Shown here one piece after another: positions 16,173 to 24,513 of a stretch of DNA of 43,683 nt (the stretch's first letter is position 1; the number at the start of each line of letters is the position of its first letter). Origin of the DNA: UMGS1279 sp045577495 (GTDB lineage: Bacteria > Bacillota > Clostridia > Oscillospirales > Acutalibacteraceae); the NCBI GenBank assembly GCA_045577495.1, contig JAZNIK010000007.1:1-43683 (forward strand), read 5' to 3'. Made by a program: the position numbers and the translations under genes. The notes under the pieces are model-generated. The model worked only from the letters and a program-made list of their open reading frames with translations, made no database searches and was not told where the DNA came from.

Positions 16173-17648
16173 TCAATCAGTTACAGTTTTTTGTTTTTTG
16201 AATTTTTTGCGAATTATTTTTATAATCAACGCTCTATATTTGATTGCTATGATAATAGCAAATATAGCCAAAAGTGAAATAAGACCTAGACGAAGCCAAA
16301 TATGCTCATACAATAAATAGCTTATTGCCATAAAAGCCAGAACCAACACAAGAACGCCTGACATAGCCTTTATGTTTAAAAATTTGCCAAGACCTGCACG
16401 GCATACCAAAATATAGTTTATAACAAAAAGTATCGCAAAACAGGCTATATTGATAAAGGGTAATATTTGAACCCCGTTACCAACGCTTATATCGTTGTAG
16501 AAGGGAAGCAAGAAGTATTTTGCAACTACGCATAATACAGCTATAATTCCGGTCCAAACGGCAGTACCAACCACCTTTTTTTGATAGGTTAGCATAATTG
16601 TGAATATTGTGGTGCTTGATTGAACAAGGGTTGCTACCACAAAACCGGGCATTAAGGTTACCGATTCGGGATATTTTCCGCTACCGAGAATAAATACAAC
16701 TTCGGGTGCAAACAAAATAACACCGATTGACAACACCGAAATACCGACAATATAAAGTAGTGTGCCTTTGCGAACTGTTTTTATGTTTTCTTGGTTTAAA
16801 TTGTCCATAAGCCAAGTTGTTACCGCTCCAGATACAGCCAAGAGCAAGGTTGTCATAATATGATTTGCAGATGCGGCGGTTGAAACAGCGGCATTTGCTT
16901 CTTCCCCCAAACGCATCGTGGTGATAATTGAATTGGAGGAGGAGAGCAGTTGTGCGGTTAGATAGTGGAGCATCAAGGGAAAGGAAAGTACCAATCCGTA
17001 TTTACAATGCTTCCAACTAAAGCCTTTTCCTCTAAACAAAAGCACCACGGCGCAGCCAAGACCGATTAATGCAGAAGGAATATAAAAACCATATATACGA
17101 CCATCTAGCATAGAGGCGCTATTTTTCTGTGCCAACAATACCATAGCAACAGCTATTAAGGTAGGCACCAACGCATTGAGCGCCGATATAACCGCAACCG
17201 CTTTATAGCGATATAGGGTACGCTCTTTTGCCATAAAGATTTGTTTGCAACCTTGGAACAAGAGCATTAAAAATAAAACGTGGATATATTGTTTTGGAAT
17301 AGAGGTAACTGATGTAAACCAATCACCGCACAAAAGTGCCACACCATATAAAATTAGCGTAACTCCGCAACTTGCTATAGTGGCAGAGGACACGTATTTG
17401 TTAAAATCATCTTTGAAATCATAATATGCTCGGGCAACTGTATTTTGCATTTCCAAACTTGTGATAATTAAAAGCAACGTCTCCCAACTGGCAAAGTTTG
17501 AAAAAGCACCGAGGTCCTCTTTTGAAAGCAGACCTGCGAATATTGGGTGGGTAATAAAAGACAAGCTTTTTACAAGAAAGGTGCTTACAACATACCAAAA
17601 ACCTGCTCTAATAGCAAGTGATGCGCTACCTCTTTTTTCGTTTACCAT
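16173..17648 (-). CDS. Wzx-like oligosaccharide flippase
   Basis: Integral membrane protein of 491 aa with about 12-14 hydrophobic segments and the MATE/MOP-fold N-terminus of polysaccharide export flippases (WYVVSTFLVKSLSFITHPIF, GLLSKEDLGAFSNFASWE). It would flip lipid-linked repeat units to the outer face of the membrane. The C-terminus is short and basic (KYRALIIKIIRKKFKKQ). It lies between the Wzy-like gene and the acyl carrier protein gene, with a GAGGT ribosome binding site. Confidence 0.88.
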   Translation of the reverse strand: MVNEKRGSASLAIRAGFWYVVSTFLVKSLSFITHPIFAGLLSKEDLGAFSNFASWETLLLIITSLEMQNTVARAYYDFKDDFNKYVSSATIASCGVTLILYGVALLCGDWFTSVTSIPKQYIHVLFLMLLFQGCKQIFMAKERTLYRYKAVAVISALNALVPTLIAVAMVLLAQKNSASMLDGRIYGFYIPSALIGLGCAVVLLFRGKGFSWKHCKYGLVLSFPLMLHYLTAQLLSSSNSIITTMRLGEEANAAVSTAASANHIMTTLLLAVSGAVTTWLMDNLNQENIKTVRKGTLLYIVGISVLSIGVILFAPEVVFILGSGKYPESVTLMPGFVVATLVQSSTTIFTIMLTYQKKVVGTAVWTGIIAVLCVVAKYFLLPFYNDISVGNGVQILPFINIACFAILFVINYILVCRAGLGKFLNIKAMSGVLVLVLAFMAISYLLYEHIWLRLGLISLLAIFAIIIAIKYRALIIKIIRKKFKKQKTVTD

Positions 17649-17672
17649 ATAGTATACCTCTAAAACACAAAA

Positions 17673-18962
17673 CTAAATCCTTTTTCTTTTAGGAGCCACA
17701 TAAGGCATAACCTTTGGATAAGGTGGCTCTAAAAACTGAAACCCGCTTAATAATATTAACAAGAAATTCAACATACCAACCGTAGAATGAGTGTGTGCAC
17801 TGAAGAAAGAAGTAATAATAATAACAACACCTATTAACTTATAAGAAAGGTTTAGCTTGAATATGCATTTAACATAAAGCTCATACGATAAAACAAATCC
17901 AATTAAGCCGTGACGATATAGAACATCAAGCATACTTGGGATGTGGAAAGAAATGCCGTGAGTGTTATCAGCAGCGCCGAACAACCATTGCTTTTTGGGC
18001 ATTGAAAGAACAAGCTTTAAAGCTCGTTTAATGCGACCTGTAATAGCGGTACTACCCGACCTGCCGGGCACAAAAATGCGTTGAATTGCCCTTCTTACAA
18101 AAGGCACATATATACAAGCCAAAATAAACAAAACCACCAAAATTGCAACAGCAATTAAGTTCCGTCTGCGGAAGGCGTTCTTTAAATCGAAACTTTTATC
18201 CTTTTCGTTAAAAAGAATCAAAAACAATGCCCAAATGCCCACAACGGCAGCAATTCCCATGCCCGAAGTACTAAGAAGCATACCGCAACTTATAATCAGA
18301 GGAATCCATACTGTTTTTTTGCTAATTTCAGATGTAAACAATGACAGTATAAGATGAGGGAACATATAAAGATAAACGTGTGCAGGTTCAAGAAAAAATG
18401 CAGAAGGTCGATAGAATGTGCCGATTTTTCCCGTAACGCCCGCAAGACCTGTTTTAGCGCCTAATGCCCACTGTTCTGCATAGGGAATAAATAAAGATGT
18501 GGGAACTAGTTGCAAATGAAAACCAAAAAAGTAAAAACAAATATACTGTATTATCAAACAAACAGAAGCAATAAGGCAGATTATTCTACAAGCCTTAAGC
18601 ATGATAGCCAGATTGATTTTGCCCAAGGCGATTGCTAACATAAAGATGATAATTACCATAGATTGACCGAATTCGGTCAAAGTCGTGCCGTGGTTTATTA
18701 TTCTATAAGTCTGATAAAGAATCATTATTAAAACAAAGCTTATTTTTGAGAGATTAATGGTAGGTATTTCGACCAACATTCGCATTATTAGATACAAAGA
18801 AATAAATGCCAACGCCGAAATAGCCATATTATACACAGGACCTATATAGTGTTGCAAAATCGGACACAAGGAAAGAACGATAGCCACAAAAATATCCGCA
18901 TAAGCGATAAATCCTTTTTCGCGATTGAAAAATTTCTTATTAGAATCAATAGTTAAATCCAT
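17673..18962 (-). CDS. Wzy-like O-antigen/capsule polymerase
   Basis: Integral membrane protein of about 429 aa with ~10-12 hydrophobic segments and a long extracellular-type loop in the middle (around GAKTGLAGVTGKIGTFYRPSAFFLEPAH), as in O-antigen ligase/polymerase families. It would join repeat units after export. It is the first gene of the glycan operon. I favour the ATG at 18962 (MDLTID) because AGGGG lies upstream of it, although the spacing (~13 bases) is long; an in-frame ATG at 18989 adds nine residues and has no better site. Sequence conservation in this family is low, so the call rests mainly on topology and context. Confidence 0.78.
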   Translation of the reverse strand: MDLTIDSNKKFFNREKGFIAYADIFVAIVLSLCPILQHYIGPVYNMAISALAFISLYLIMRMLVEIPTINLSKISFVLIMILYQTYRIINHGTTLTEFGQSMVIIIFMLAIALGKINLAIMLKACRIICLIASVCLIIQYICFYFFGFHLQLVPTSLFIPYAEQWALGAKTGLAGVTGKIGTFYRPSAFFLEPAHVYLYMFPHLILSLFTSEISKKTVWIPLIISCGMLLSTSGMGIAAVVGIWALFLILFNEKDKSFDLKNAFRRRNLIAVAILVVLFILACIYVPFVRRAIQRIFVPGRSGSTAITGRIKRALKLVLSMPKKQWLFGAADNTHGISFHIPSMLDVLYRHGLIGFVLSYELYVKCIFKLNLSYKLIGVVIIITSFFSAHTHSTVGMLNFLLILLSGFQFLEPPYPKVMPYVAPKRKRI

Positions 18963-19075
18963 AATTTTTTCTAATCCCCTTAAAGTCATACTTTAAAAGT
19001 ATAAATATCATTTGAATATACGATTTTTGTTTATACACTATCAAAGCATACAAACCCACATAATCATACAACGAT

Positions 19076-19104
19076 AGTATATCATATAAAAACTCATATT
19101 TCAA
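19076..19104 (-). promoter_or_regulatory. Promoter of the glycan operon
   Basis: On the minus strand TTGAAA (19099-19104) and TATACT (19076-19081) are 17 bases apart, followed by an AT-rich leader of about 100 bases before the Wzy-like gene. No other good promoter was seen in the ~10 kb run of tightly packed genes, so this probably drives the whole operon. Confidence 0.75.
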
Positions 19105-19179
19105 TAGTTTAGTGCCAAAATAACTGTCATAAATTGTAATAAAAAAATAAAAAAAGTGGTAAATATGAATAACTATAAA

Positions 19180-19222
19180 AAAGGCGCCCGAATCGAACAT
19201 AAAAATCCGCTCGGGCGCCTTT
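19180..19222. terminator. Terminator between transporter gene and glycan operon promoter
   Basis: AAAGGCGCCCGA (19180-19191) and TCGGGCGCCTTT (19211-19222) are perfect 12-bp arms around a 19-base loop, with A- and T-rich flanks. It ends the GltS-like gene on the minus strand just past its stop. Confidence 0.88.
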
Positions 19223-19229
19223 AAAGACT

Positions 19230-20618
19230 TTATTTTTTCTTGGAGTTGAATTTAAAAATCTTGCTTCTAAAAAGAATAATATTCATAACCAAAAAGAACG
19301 CGATAAGAATTATAAATGTTGTAATCGGTTTTACGGGGGCTAGGGTTGCGAGAAGCATCATAGGAAAACCAAAAACAATAGCAGGGAAGTTTTGATAAAC
19401 CATGTTATCTGCCGCAGGTGTTTTAAAATCTCCATCAATCTCGCGCAGAAGAATAATTCCCGTGCTTGCTGTTCCTGTTAACATTCCATACATCATTAAA
19501 AACTGTTCATTTACGTAGTCTTTAAATAGAGTCTTTGCAACCAAAATATTGTAAAAATATGTAATGATAAGACCAACAACACCTAAAATCAGCATTATTC
19601 CCCAATACTTTTGTAGCACGCCAAGTCGAATTGCGGCTATGCCCGCAACAACCATAATATCGAAGAAAAAATTGCTTGTTCGGGTCATCAAAAAGTCGTT
19701 AACGTAATCTCGTTTTGCTATATTTTTGTTTCTTAAAAACTTGATAATGGCTTTAATAAGGGTTGCCGACAAAACACCAAGCAAAAAGTTAAAGCCGTAT
19801 ATAACCGATTTCATTCCGGGTAATATTTTGCCTAATAAAAACATAAACAAAAAGGTCAAAATATAAGCCCCAAAAACAAGCGCCATTTGAACAGTTAATT
19901 TATCCATACTGCTTTGCATGGGAATCTCGTTTTCGCTTTGAATTTGCTCAGATTTTAAAGCCGACTCTTTTGCGGCGGTGAAATTTATTTTGCCCTTTTT
20001 CTTTAGAATATTAAGGTGAATAACACCACCAACACTTGCACTTAAAAATCCAAGTGCAGCAATAGTTAGACCAAAGCTTTTTCCGCCCTCAAAGCCGAAT
20101 TCGGTCTCATAAATATTACCATAGTTAAGGGCTTGACCTGTGCCTTGACCGAAGCCAAAGGGTAACAAAACACCTGCCGCAGAGAAAAAGTCTTTCATAA
20201 CAAGGGCTGCGATTAGGGTGATACCAAATCCAACAACCGCCTGTAAAAGATAGGTTGAAACGGTTGTAACACCTGTGTTGAAAATCTCAATCGTTCTTTT
20301 TTTGGTCATTTTAGCATTAGATGCTTTAAAAGAAGAAGCGATAAAACCGATTGCCAAGGTGTGATATGTTATAATCTCTAGATTTTGATATCCGTTACCG
20401 CCGAAAAAGTCAGTATCAAAAAGGATATCTCCCGTTATAACATCATAAATTCCCGCAAAAACCAAAAGCAAAACTCCACCCAAAACAGAGGTTGGAATTA
20501 AAGATGCATCAAGCCATTTTATTGCTTTTTTTAGGGCATTTGCAACCAATAAACTAAGCAGCAAAACTGCCATTATGTTTATAAAGCCCCATATGTTAGA
20601 GTCCCAAAAATTTGTCAT
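19230..20618 (-). CDS. gltS: Sodium/glutamate symporter, GltS family
   Basis: Membrane transporter of 462 aa with ~10-12 segments in two similar halves, as in GltS. Glycine-rich stretches typical of the family are visible: LIPTSVLGGVLLLVFAG near the start, LLPFGFGQGTGQALNYG in the first half and FLMMYGMLTGTASTGIILL in the second. It would import glutamate (or a related anion) with Na+. I choose the ATG at 20618 (MTNFWD) because AGGCGG lies 8 bases upstream; a GTG at 20627 lacks spacing for that site. The start lies inside the end of the PlsC-like gene, so the two are co-transcribed. Confidence 0.88.
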   Translation of the reverse strand: MTNFWDSNIWGFINIMAVLLLSLLVANALKKAIKWLDASLIPTSVLGGVLLLVFAGIYDVITGDILFDTDFFGGNGYQNLEIITYHTLAIGFIASSFKASNAKMTKKRTIEIFNTGVTTVSTYLLQAVVGFGITLIAALVMKDFFSAAGVLLPFGFGQGTGQALNYGNIYETEFGFEGGKSFGLTIAALGFLSASVGGVIHLNILKKKGKINFTAAKESALKSEQIQSENEIPMQSSMDKLTVQMALVFGAYILTFLFMFLLGKILPGMKSVIYGFNFLLGVLSATLIKAIIKFLRNKNIAKRDYVNDFLMTRTSNFFFDIMVVAGIAAIRLGVLQKYWGIMLILGVVGLIITYFYNILVAKTLFKDYVNEQFLMMYGMLTGTASTGIILLREIDGDFKTPAADNMVYQNFPAIVFGFPMMLLATLAPVKPITTFIILIAFFLVMNIILFRSKIFKFNSKKK

Positions 20619-21810
20619 CCTTGCCACCGCCTAAAATATTTTTGTGCCTATGATAAATATTTACATATTTAAGCGCATTAAAGCGCTTATCACCCTTTAT
20701 TTGATAAAGCATATCTTCAAAATAAATATTAAGCTTGTTTCTGCCCAAAACAGCAACTGAGGATATTTTATCAAAGGGCAAAATCAGCTTATTATACGCC
20801 ATCTCGTCGATTACAATTCTATCGCCATAAAGAGATAGCTTTGCGGTGGGTCTTAGGCAAATTTTCTTTTTATAAACAATAACCTTAGAAAGCCTTGCCG
20901 TATCTGTGTAAAGGGGTTTATCTATGCAACTATTTACATCAAGATTGTTTATAAAATCGCATTGATATTCATACCAATCTGCAACAAAATTAAAGGGGAA
21001 GTCGAACCCTACGCCTTGCAATTCTTTTGTAGGGGTATGTTTTATCTGCATACCACATTTTTTGCAACTTATTATATCATTTTTGCTTTCAAAAACCGAT
21101 AAACCGCATTTGTGACATACATATATTGCGCGTTCTAAATACTCAGCGCTTTTTTTATGATAAAATTCGTTATCAAGGTGGGCTTCATCAACAAAAAGTC
21201 CTGTTTTAATTCGCTCATAAAGCTCATCGTTTGACAAGTCTTTAATTTCTTCGGGCTCAATAACCTCAGAGATATATGCTCTCATTTTACCCTTACGGAT
21301 AACGTCGCTCCAACGGGGTTGGATACCATAACCACCCTCAATTCTAAACAGAGCAACAGGCATACCTAACCTTTTTGCCAAAGCCGAAATTGCGGGGTTC
21401 ATATATACTGTTTTACCACTATATGTTCGGTTGCCTTCGGGCGCTAAAACTATTGTTCCGCCCTCTTTGGCCACTCGCATACAATTTTTAACTGCGGTAA
21501 CATCGGTTGTTTGCTTTTTAATGGGTATAGGCGCAACCAAATATTTTATAAGTGTTGATATAAAGCCATTTGAAAAAATATCCTCGGTTGCCAAATAGTA
21601 TAGCGGACCTTTAAAAGCAAGACCTACAAAAAATTGGTCGAAAACCGTTTGGTGATTCAAAAGAACAAGATATTGTCTGCTGTTTTGCTCTTTAAACTTT
21701 TCAATAGTTATACCAAAACGAAGCTTAATATATGGAGTCATTATAAATCTGGCTATCTCGGTAACAACCTTATGCCTAAGCCTAATCCATTTTTTAGTTT
21801 TGCGTTTCAA
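20596..21810 (-). CDS. PlsC-like lysophospholipid acyltransferase with zinc-ribbon insert
   Basis: Protein of 404 aa. The N-terminal ~210 residues match 1-acyl-sn-glycerol-3-phosphate acyltransferases: catalytic NHQTVFDQF (HX4D) and substrate-binding APEGNRT. After it comes a CHKCGLSVFESKNDIISCKKCG zinc-ribbon-like segment (about residues 233-254) and a ~150-residue tail of unknown fold that may bind lipid or membrane. This extended form is longer than standard PlsC (~240 aa). It likely acylates a glycerolipid at the membrane; the exact acceptor is unknown. The 3' end overlaps the transporter gene. Confidence 0.85.
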   Translation of the reverse strand: MKRKTKKWIRLRHKVVTEIARFIMTPYIKLRFGITIEKFKEQNSRQYLVLLNHQTVFDQFFVGLAFKGPLYYLATEDIFSNGFISTLIKYLVAPIPIKKQTTDVTAVKNCMRVAKEGGTIVLAPEGNRTYSGKTVYMNPAISALAKRLGMPVALFRIEGGYGIQPRWSDVIRKGKMRAYISEVIEPEEIKDLSNDELYERIKTGLFVDEAHLDNEFYHKKSAEYLERAIYVCHKCGLSVFESKNDIISCKKCGMQIKHTPTKELQGVGFDFPFNFVADWYEYQCDFINNLDVNSCIDKPLYTDTARLSKVIVYKKKICLRPTAKLSLYGDRIVIDEMAYNKLILPFDKISSVAVLGRNKLNIYFEDMLYQIKGDKRFNALKYVNIYHRHKNILGGGKDDKFLGL

Positions 21811-21869
21811 ATTATATCACCGCACTTTAAAAGCAATTTACACTATTTTATCTTTTTTCGACAAATTTG

Positions 21870-22337
21870 TCAATCTTTTGATTGTTTTGCACATCTTTGG
21901 CAAGGAGTTTTTTCTTCATCTTTTGCTTTTTCAAGATTTGTTGCGATTGCGTTCTTTCCGGCGCATTTTTGGGATAAATGATATCTTTTTCCGCTTGGAG
22001 TTATGTAAACGGCGGTAGCGTTTGTAAGCTTTATTTTAGAAGAACTTTCTAAAATAGCATTACTGTTTATATCGGAAGGTTCAGGGTTATCAGGCTCAAA
22101 AGAATCCGCCAAAAACTCGCTTACAGTATTTTTGGTGGCGGAGCTTGATGAAACTGTATCTTCAGTGCTAACCGAACCTTTTGAAAGGTTGATTATTAGG
22201 CATATAAACAGCGCCATAGATATCCAAAACCAAGGGTTCTTATAAAAACATATTTGATTTTTAGATTTCCTGGCGGGCGTTGCGCAGGCGGGACAAAAAT
22301 CACCCTCAAACTCTGCAGAGCAGGTCTTACACTTCAT
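21870..22337 (-). CDS. Zinc-ribbon membrane protein with C-terminal cysteine motif
   Basis: Uncharacterised protein of 155 aa. It begins with a short zinc ribbon (CKTCSAEFEGDFCPAC), then one transmembrane helix (PWFWISMALFICLIINL, ~residues 34-50), a Ser/Thr/Asp-rich linker and a C-terminal module VYITPSGKRYHLSQKCAGKN ... CQRCAK. That module recurs at the ends of many clostridial surface proteins and resembles a small metal-binding (Ada-like) domain. The topology suggests a cytoplasmic ribbon and an outside cysteine module. It follows the XRE regulator gene by 12 bases, so the two may be co-transcribed. Confidence 0.72.
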   Translation of the reverse strand: MKCKTCSAEFEGDFCPACATPARKSKNQICFYKNPWFWISMALFICLIINLSKGSVSTEDTVSSSSATKNTVSEFLADSFEPDNPEPSDINSNAILESSSKIKLTNATAVYITPSGKRYHLSQKCAGKNAIATNLEKAKDEEKTPCQRCAKQSKD

Positions 22338-22349
22338 TTTTTGTACCTC

Positions 22350-22592
22350 TTAACATATTTCCTGTTCTAATAAATTAAAATCATCCGAGGAGAAAAACTC
22401 CCCAAGGGTTATTTCTAACCCGTCACAAAACTTTTTAATGGTGATAATAGAAACATCTCGTCGGCTCTCGCTCATCATACTATATGCGGTTGACGGGGTT
22501 ACTCCTGATAAATTCGCCAGTTCATTGATTTTGATATTACGCTCATTGCAAATTGTCTTAAATCTTTTGGTTACAACATCTTTAACACTCAT
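22350..22592 (-). CDS. XRE-family helix-turn-helix regulator
   Basis: Protein of 80 aa consisting of one Cro/CI-type DNA-binding domain: FKTICNERNIKINELANLSG, TPSTAYSMMSESRRDVSIIT, then IKKFCDGLEITLGEFFS. The start ATG has GAGGTGA upstream. A 24-bp perfect palindrome lies 36 bases upstream of its start in the intergenic region shared with the divergent tail-like gene, which makes autoregulation and control of that neighbour plausible (inference). Confidence 0.9.
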   Translation of the reverse strand: MSVKDVVTKRFKTICNERNIKINELANLSGVTPSTAYSMMSESRRDVSIITIKKFCDGLEITLGEFFSSDDFNLLEQEIC

Positions 22593-22627
22593 TATAAATC
22601 ACCTCAAAATCATTTTACAGATTTATT

Positions 22628-22651
22628 CGCAGTTGCGTATACGCAACTGCG
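22628..22651. promoter_or_regulatory. Perfect 24-bp palindrome, candidate operator
   Basis: CGCAGTTGCGTA followed by TACGCAACTGCG is fully symmetric over 24 bases. It sits in the 147-base intergenic region between the XRE gene (minus) and the tail-like gene (plus), where an XRE dimer could repress both. A hairpin role in a leader is the alternative, but no T-run follows. Confidence 0.7.
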
Positions 22652-22739
22652 TAGATAACTCGCCAAAGCAAATAGTGTTGCTGATAGGGTGTTTTTTTAA
22701 GAAAGATTCGTTATTCTTAAATTAACTTTATTTGAAAGG

Positions 22740-24434
22740 ATGATTTTTTTGATTAAGTTAAAGGATAAAAGCGTATCGGCTTATAAAGGAGACCTGCGAC
22801 CGGTAGAGGTGTTTAAAAACACAGAAAAACTACATGGGTATAATATCACAGGCACCAATCTTAATGAGGCAGAATTTGAAAAGACATATAATGATTATTT
22901 AACGGTATATGGTAAAAGCAGTTATGGCGATTGTAAAAACCTCTGTCCACCTCCCAAGAGCAAGGAAACAAACGACGGAGAAATATATACCAGAATAACA
23001 AAAAGAGTGAACGGAAAGTTCGATTTAGAGATAATACAGGTTGATACAAGCAATGTTGTTATTCTTATGTCCCCAATAGAGCTTCACTCTGTAAAACTAC
23101 CCGCAGGAACATATACTGCAAGCAGTAACTCTGAGCATATCGGGTTTTGCTCTGATGATGAGTTTTTGTATGACCTACCCCACACATTTACACTTGATAA
23201 AGAGCAGACGGTATATTTTGGAACGTATAATATAGGAATGAATGAGAATAGTGTTTATATTCAGGTTGAAAAGGGAGAAAACGCAACCGAATATCAGCCT
23301 TATTTTGACCCCAATAGTGACGCTTCACCTGATAATATAAAGTCAATACTTTCATCTAGTGGAAAGATAGAAACCTTTGGGCAGAATTTGTTTTATAAAG
23401 GCGAAAAAACCCCACCGACAACGGGCCCTATATCTTGCGTTTGGGATGAAGTTAATCAAACTATCACACTCAACGGAACAGCAACAAATGAAAATTCGAA
23501 TGGGGGTTACAATTTGACTGTCTCTACCCCGATGAATTTCGATTTAAATCAAGGCACCGATATAATTAACATAAGGAACTTGGTTTCAGGAAAATGCAAA
23601 CTTGAGGGAACCGCAAAACTTATATGGAGTATATTTTCAAATGGTACAATCTCAGGAAATTATTATTCTGCAAGAATTGTGGAAGCTTACGATAATGTTA
23701 ATTCCAAACGATTATATAAAGAAGGTGTGGTACCGGTTGTATCAGGATCGGGTTATAATTATATTTTGCAGATTTCAATAGGCACGAACGGTAGCGTTTC
23801 GTTTGATAATGCGGTTTATAAAATACAAATCTTAAAAGGAAATAAAACAAAACCATATTCGCCGTATTATAAACCGTCGGCGCTTGAAATATCTGAGTTA
23901 AACGGACTTGAGGCATATGAAGAGCAAAATTACAAAGAAGAAATAGACCAAGAAAGCAAATATTATCTATCCGACTCTTTAGAAAACACAACCCTTACCA
24001 AAAGGGTTGGCGAAAGAGTGTTTATGGCATACGATAATATTCAACTTGTTGGTGAAAATGAAAATACTATTGATTTTGTTTCAGAAAAAACAGAAGATAT
24101 ATCCATAGGTTTAGCGAAGCCAATATGTAATATTTTTACTTTTCTTGAAAATACAGATTTGGATAAAGAAGGCTTTTTTGTAAACGATGATGGTAAATTC
24201 GTTTTTAGGGTTAATAAGAGCAGAAATATATATACCAATCTGCTTTTTAAAGATTTTATTGGAACTTGTAAAAGAAATGGACTTCCTTTAACAATATTGT
24301 ACCCGCTCGGGAACACTGTAGAAAACGAGACCGAAAACAGCATAAAAACCCATCCTGCTTTTACAAGAGTTAAGGTTACTCTGGGTGAAAATTCTTTGCC
24401 GTTTGGCCTTACAAGCTGTATAAAAACCGAGTAA
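22740..24434 (+). CDS. Orphan phage-tail/structural-like protein
   Basis: Protein of 564 aa (561 if it begins at TTG 22749, which has AAAGGA at good spacing; the ATG at 22740 is too close to that site). Beta-rich and asparagine/threonine-rich, with the segment VYIQVEKGENATEYQPYFDP and later QILKGNKTKPYSPYY. Such QxEKGxxxTxYxPY strings are typical of minor tail or receptor-binding proteins of Firmicutes phages. The middle (TITLNGTATNENSNGGYNL) looks like a carbohydrate-binding jelly-roll domain. No signal peptide, no holin, endolysin or other tail genes are near. It could be a domesticated tail fibre, a surface-binding protein, or a leftover of a prophage. It uses ordinary local base composition. 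Confidence 0.6.
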   Translation: MIFLIKLKDKSVSAYKGDLRPVEVFKNTEKLHGYNITGTNLNEAEFEKTYNDYLTVYGKSSYGDCKNLCPPPKSKETNDGEIYTRITKRVNGKFDLEIIQVDTSNVVILMSPIELHSVKLPAGTYTASSNSEHIGFCSDDEFLYDLPHTFTLDKEQTVYFGTYNIGMNENSVYIQVEKGENATEYQPYFDPNSDASPDNIKSILSSSGKIETFGQNLFYKGEKTPPTTGPISCVWDEVNQTITLNGTATNENSNGGYNLTVSTPMNFDLNQGTDIINIRNLVSGKCKLEGTAKLIWSIFSNGTISGNYYSARIVEAYDNVNSKRLYKEGVVPVVSGSGYNYILQISIGTNGSVSFDNAVYKIQILKGNKTKPYSPYYKPSALEISELNGLEAYEEQNYKEEIDQESKYYLSDSLENTTLTKRVGERVFMAYDNIQLVGENENTIDFVSEKTEDISIGLAKPICNIFTFLENTDLDKEGFFVNDDGKFVFRVNKSRNIYTNLLFKDFIGTCKRNGLPLTILYPLGNTVENETENSIKTHPAFTRVKVTLGENSLPFGLTSCIKTE

Positions 24435-24456
24435 TATAATAAATTTTTAAATTTTA

Positions 24457-24485
24457 TTGCCAAAAACCTTTTTGTATGTTAAAAT
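24457..24485 (+). promoter_or_regulatory. Candidate promoter of the nucleotidyltransferase-family gene
   Basis: TTGCCA (24457-24462) and TAAAAT (24480-24485) are 17 bases apart and lie about 30 bases before the start codon. No terminator separates this gene from the tail-like gene upstream, so read-through is also possible. Confidence 0.6.
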
Positions 24486-24513
24486 AAAATGACACATAAA
24501 AGGGAGGTGCCGT

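Noticed and set aside
18946..19200. Small reading frame (84 codons) between the glycan operon and the transporter gene
   Set aside because: Very AT-rich, overlaps the operon promoter and the Wzy-like start, and has no ribosome binding site or family features.
22740..24434. Intact prophage
   Set aside because: Only one tail-like gene; no integrase, terminase, portal, capsid, holin or lysin in the window, and no att-like repeats at its ends.
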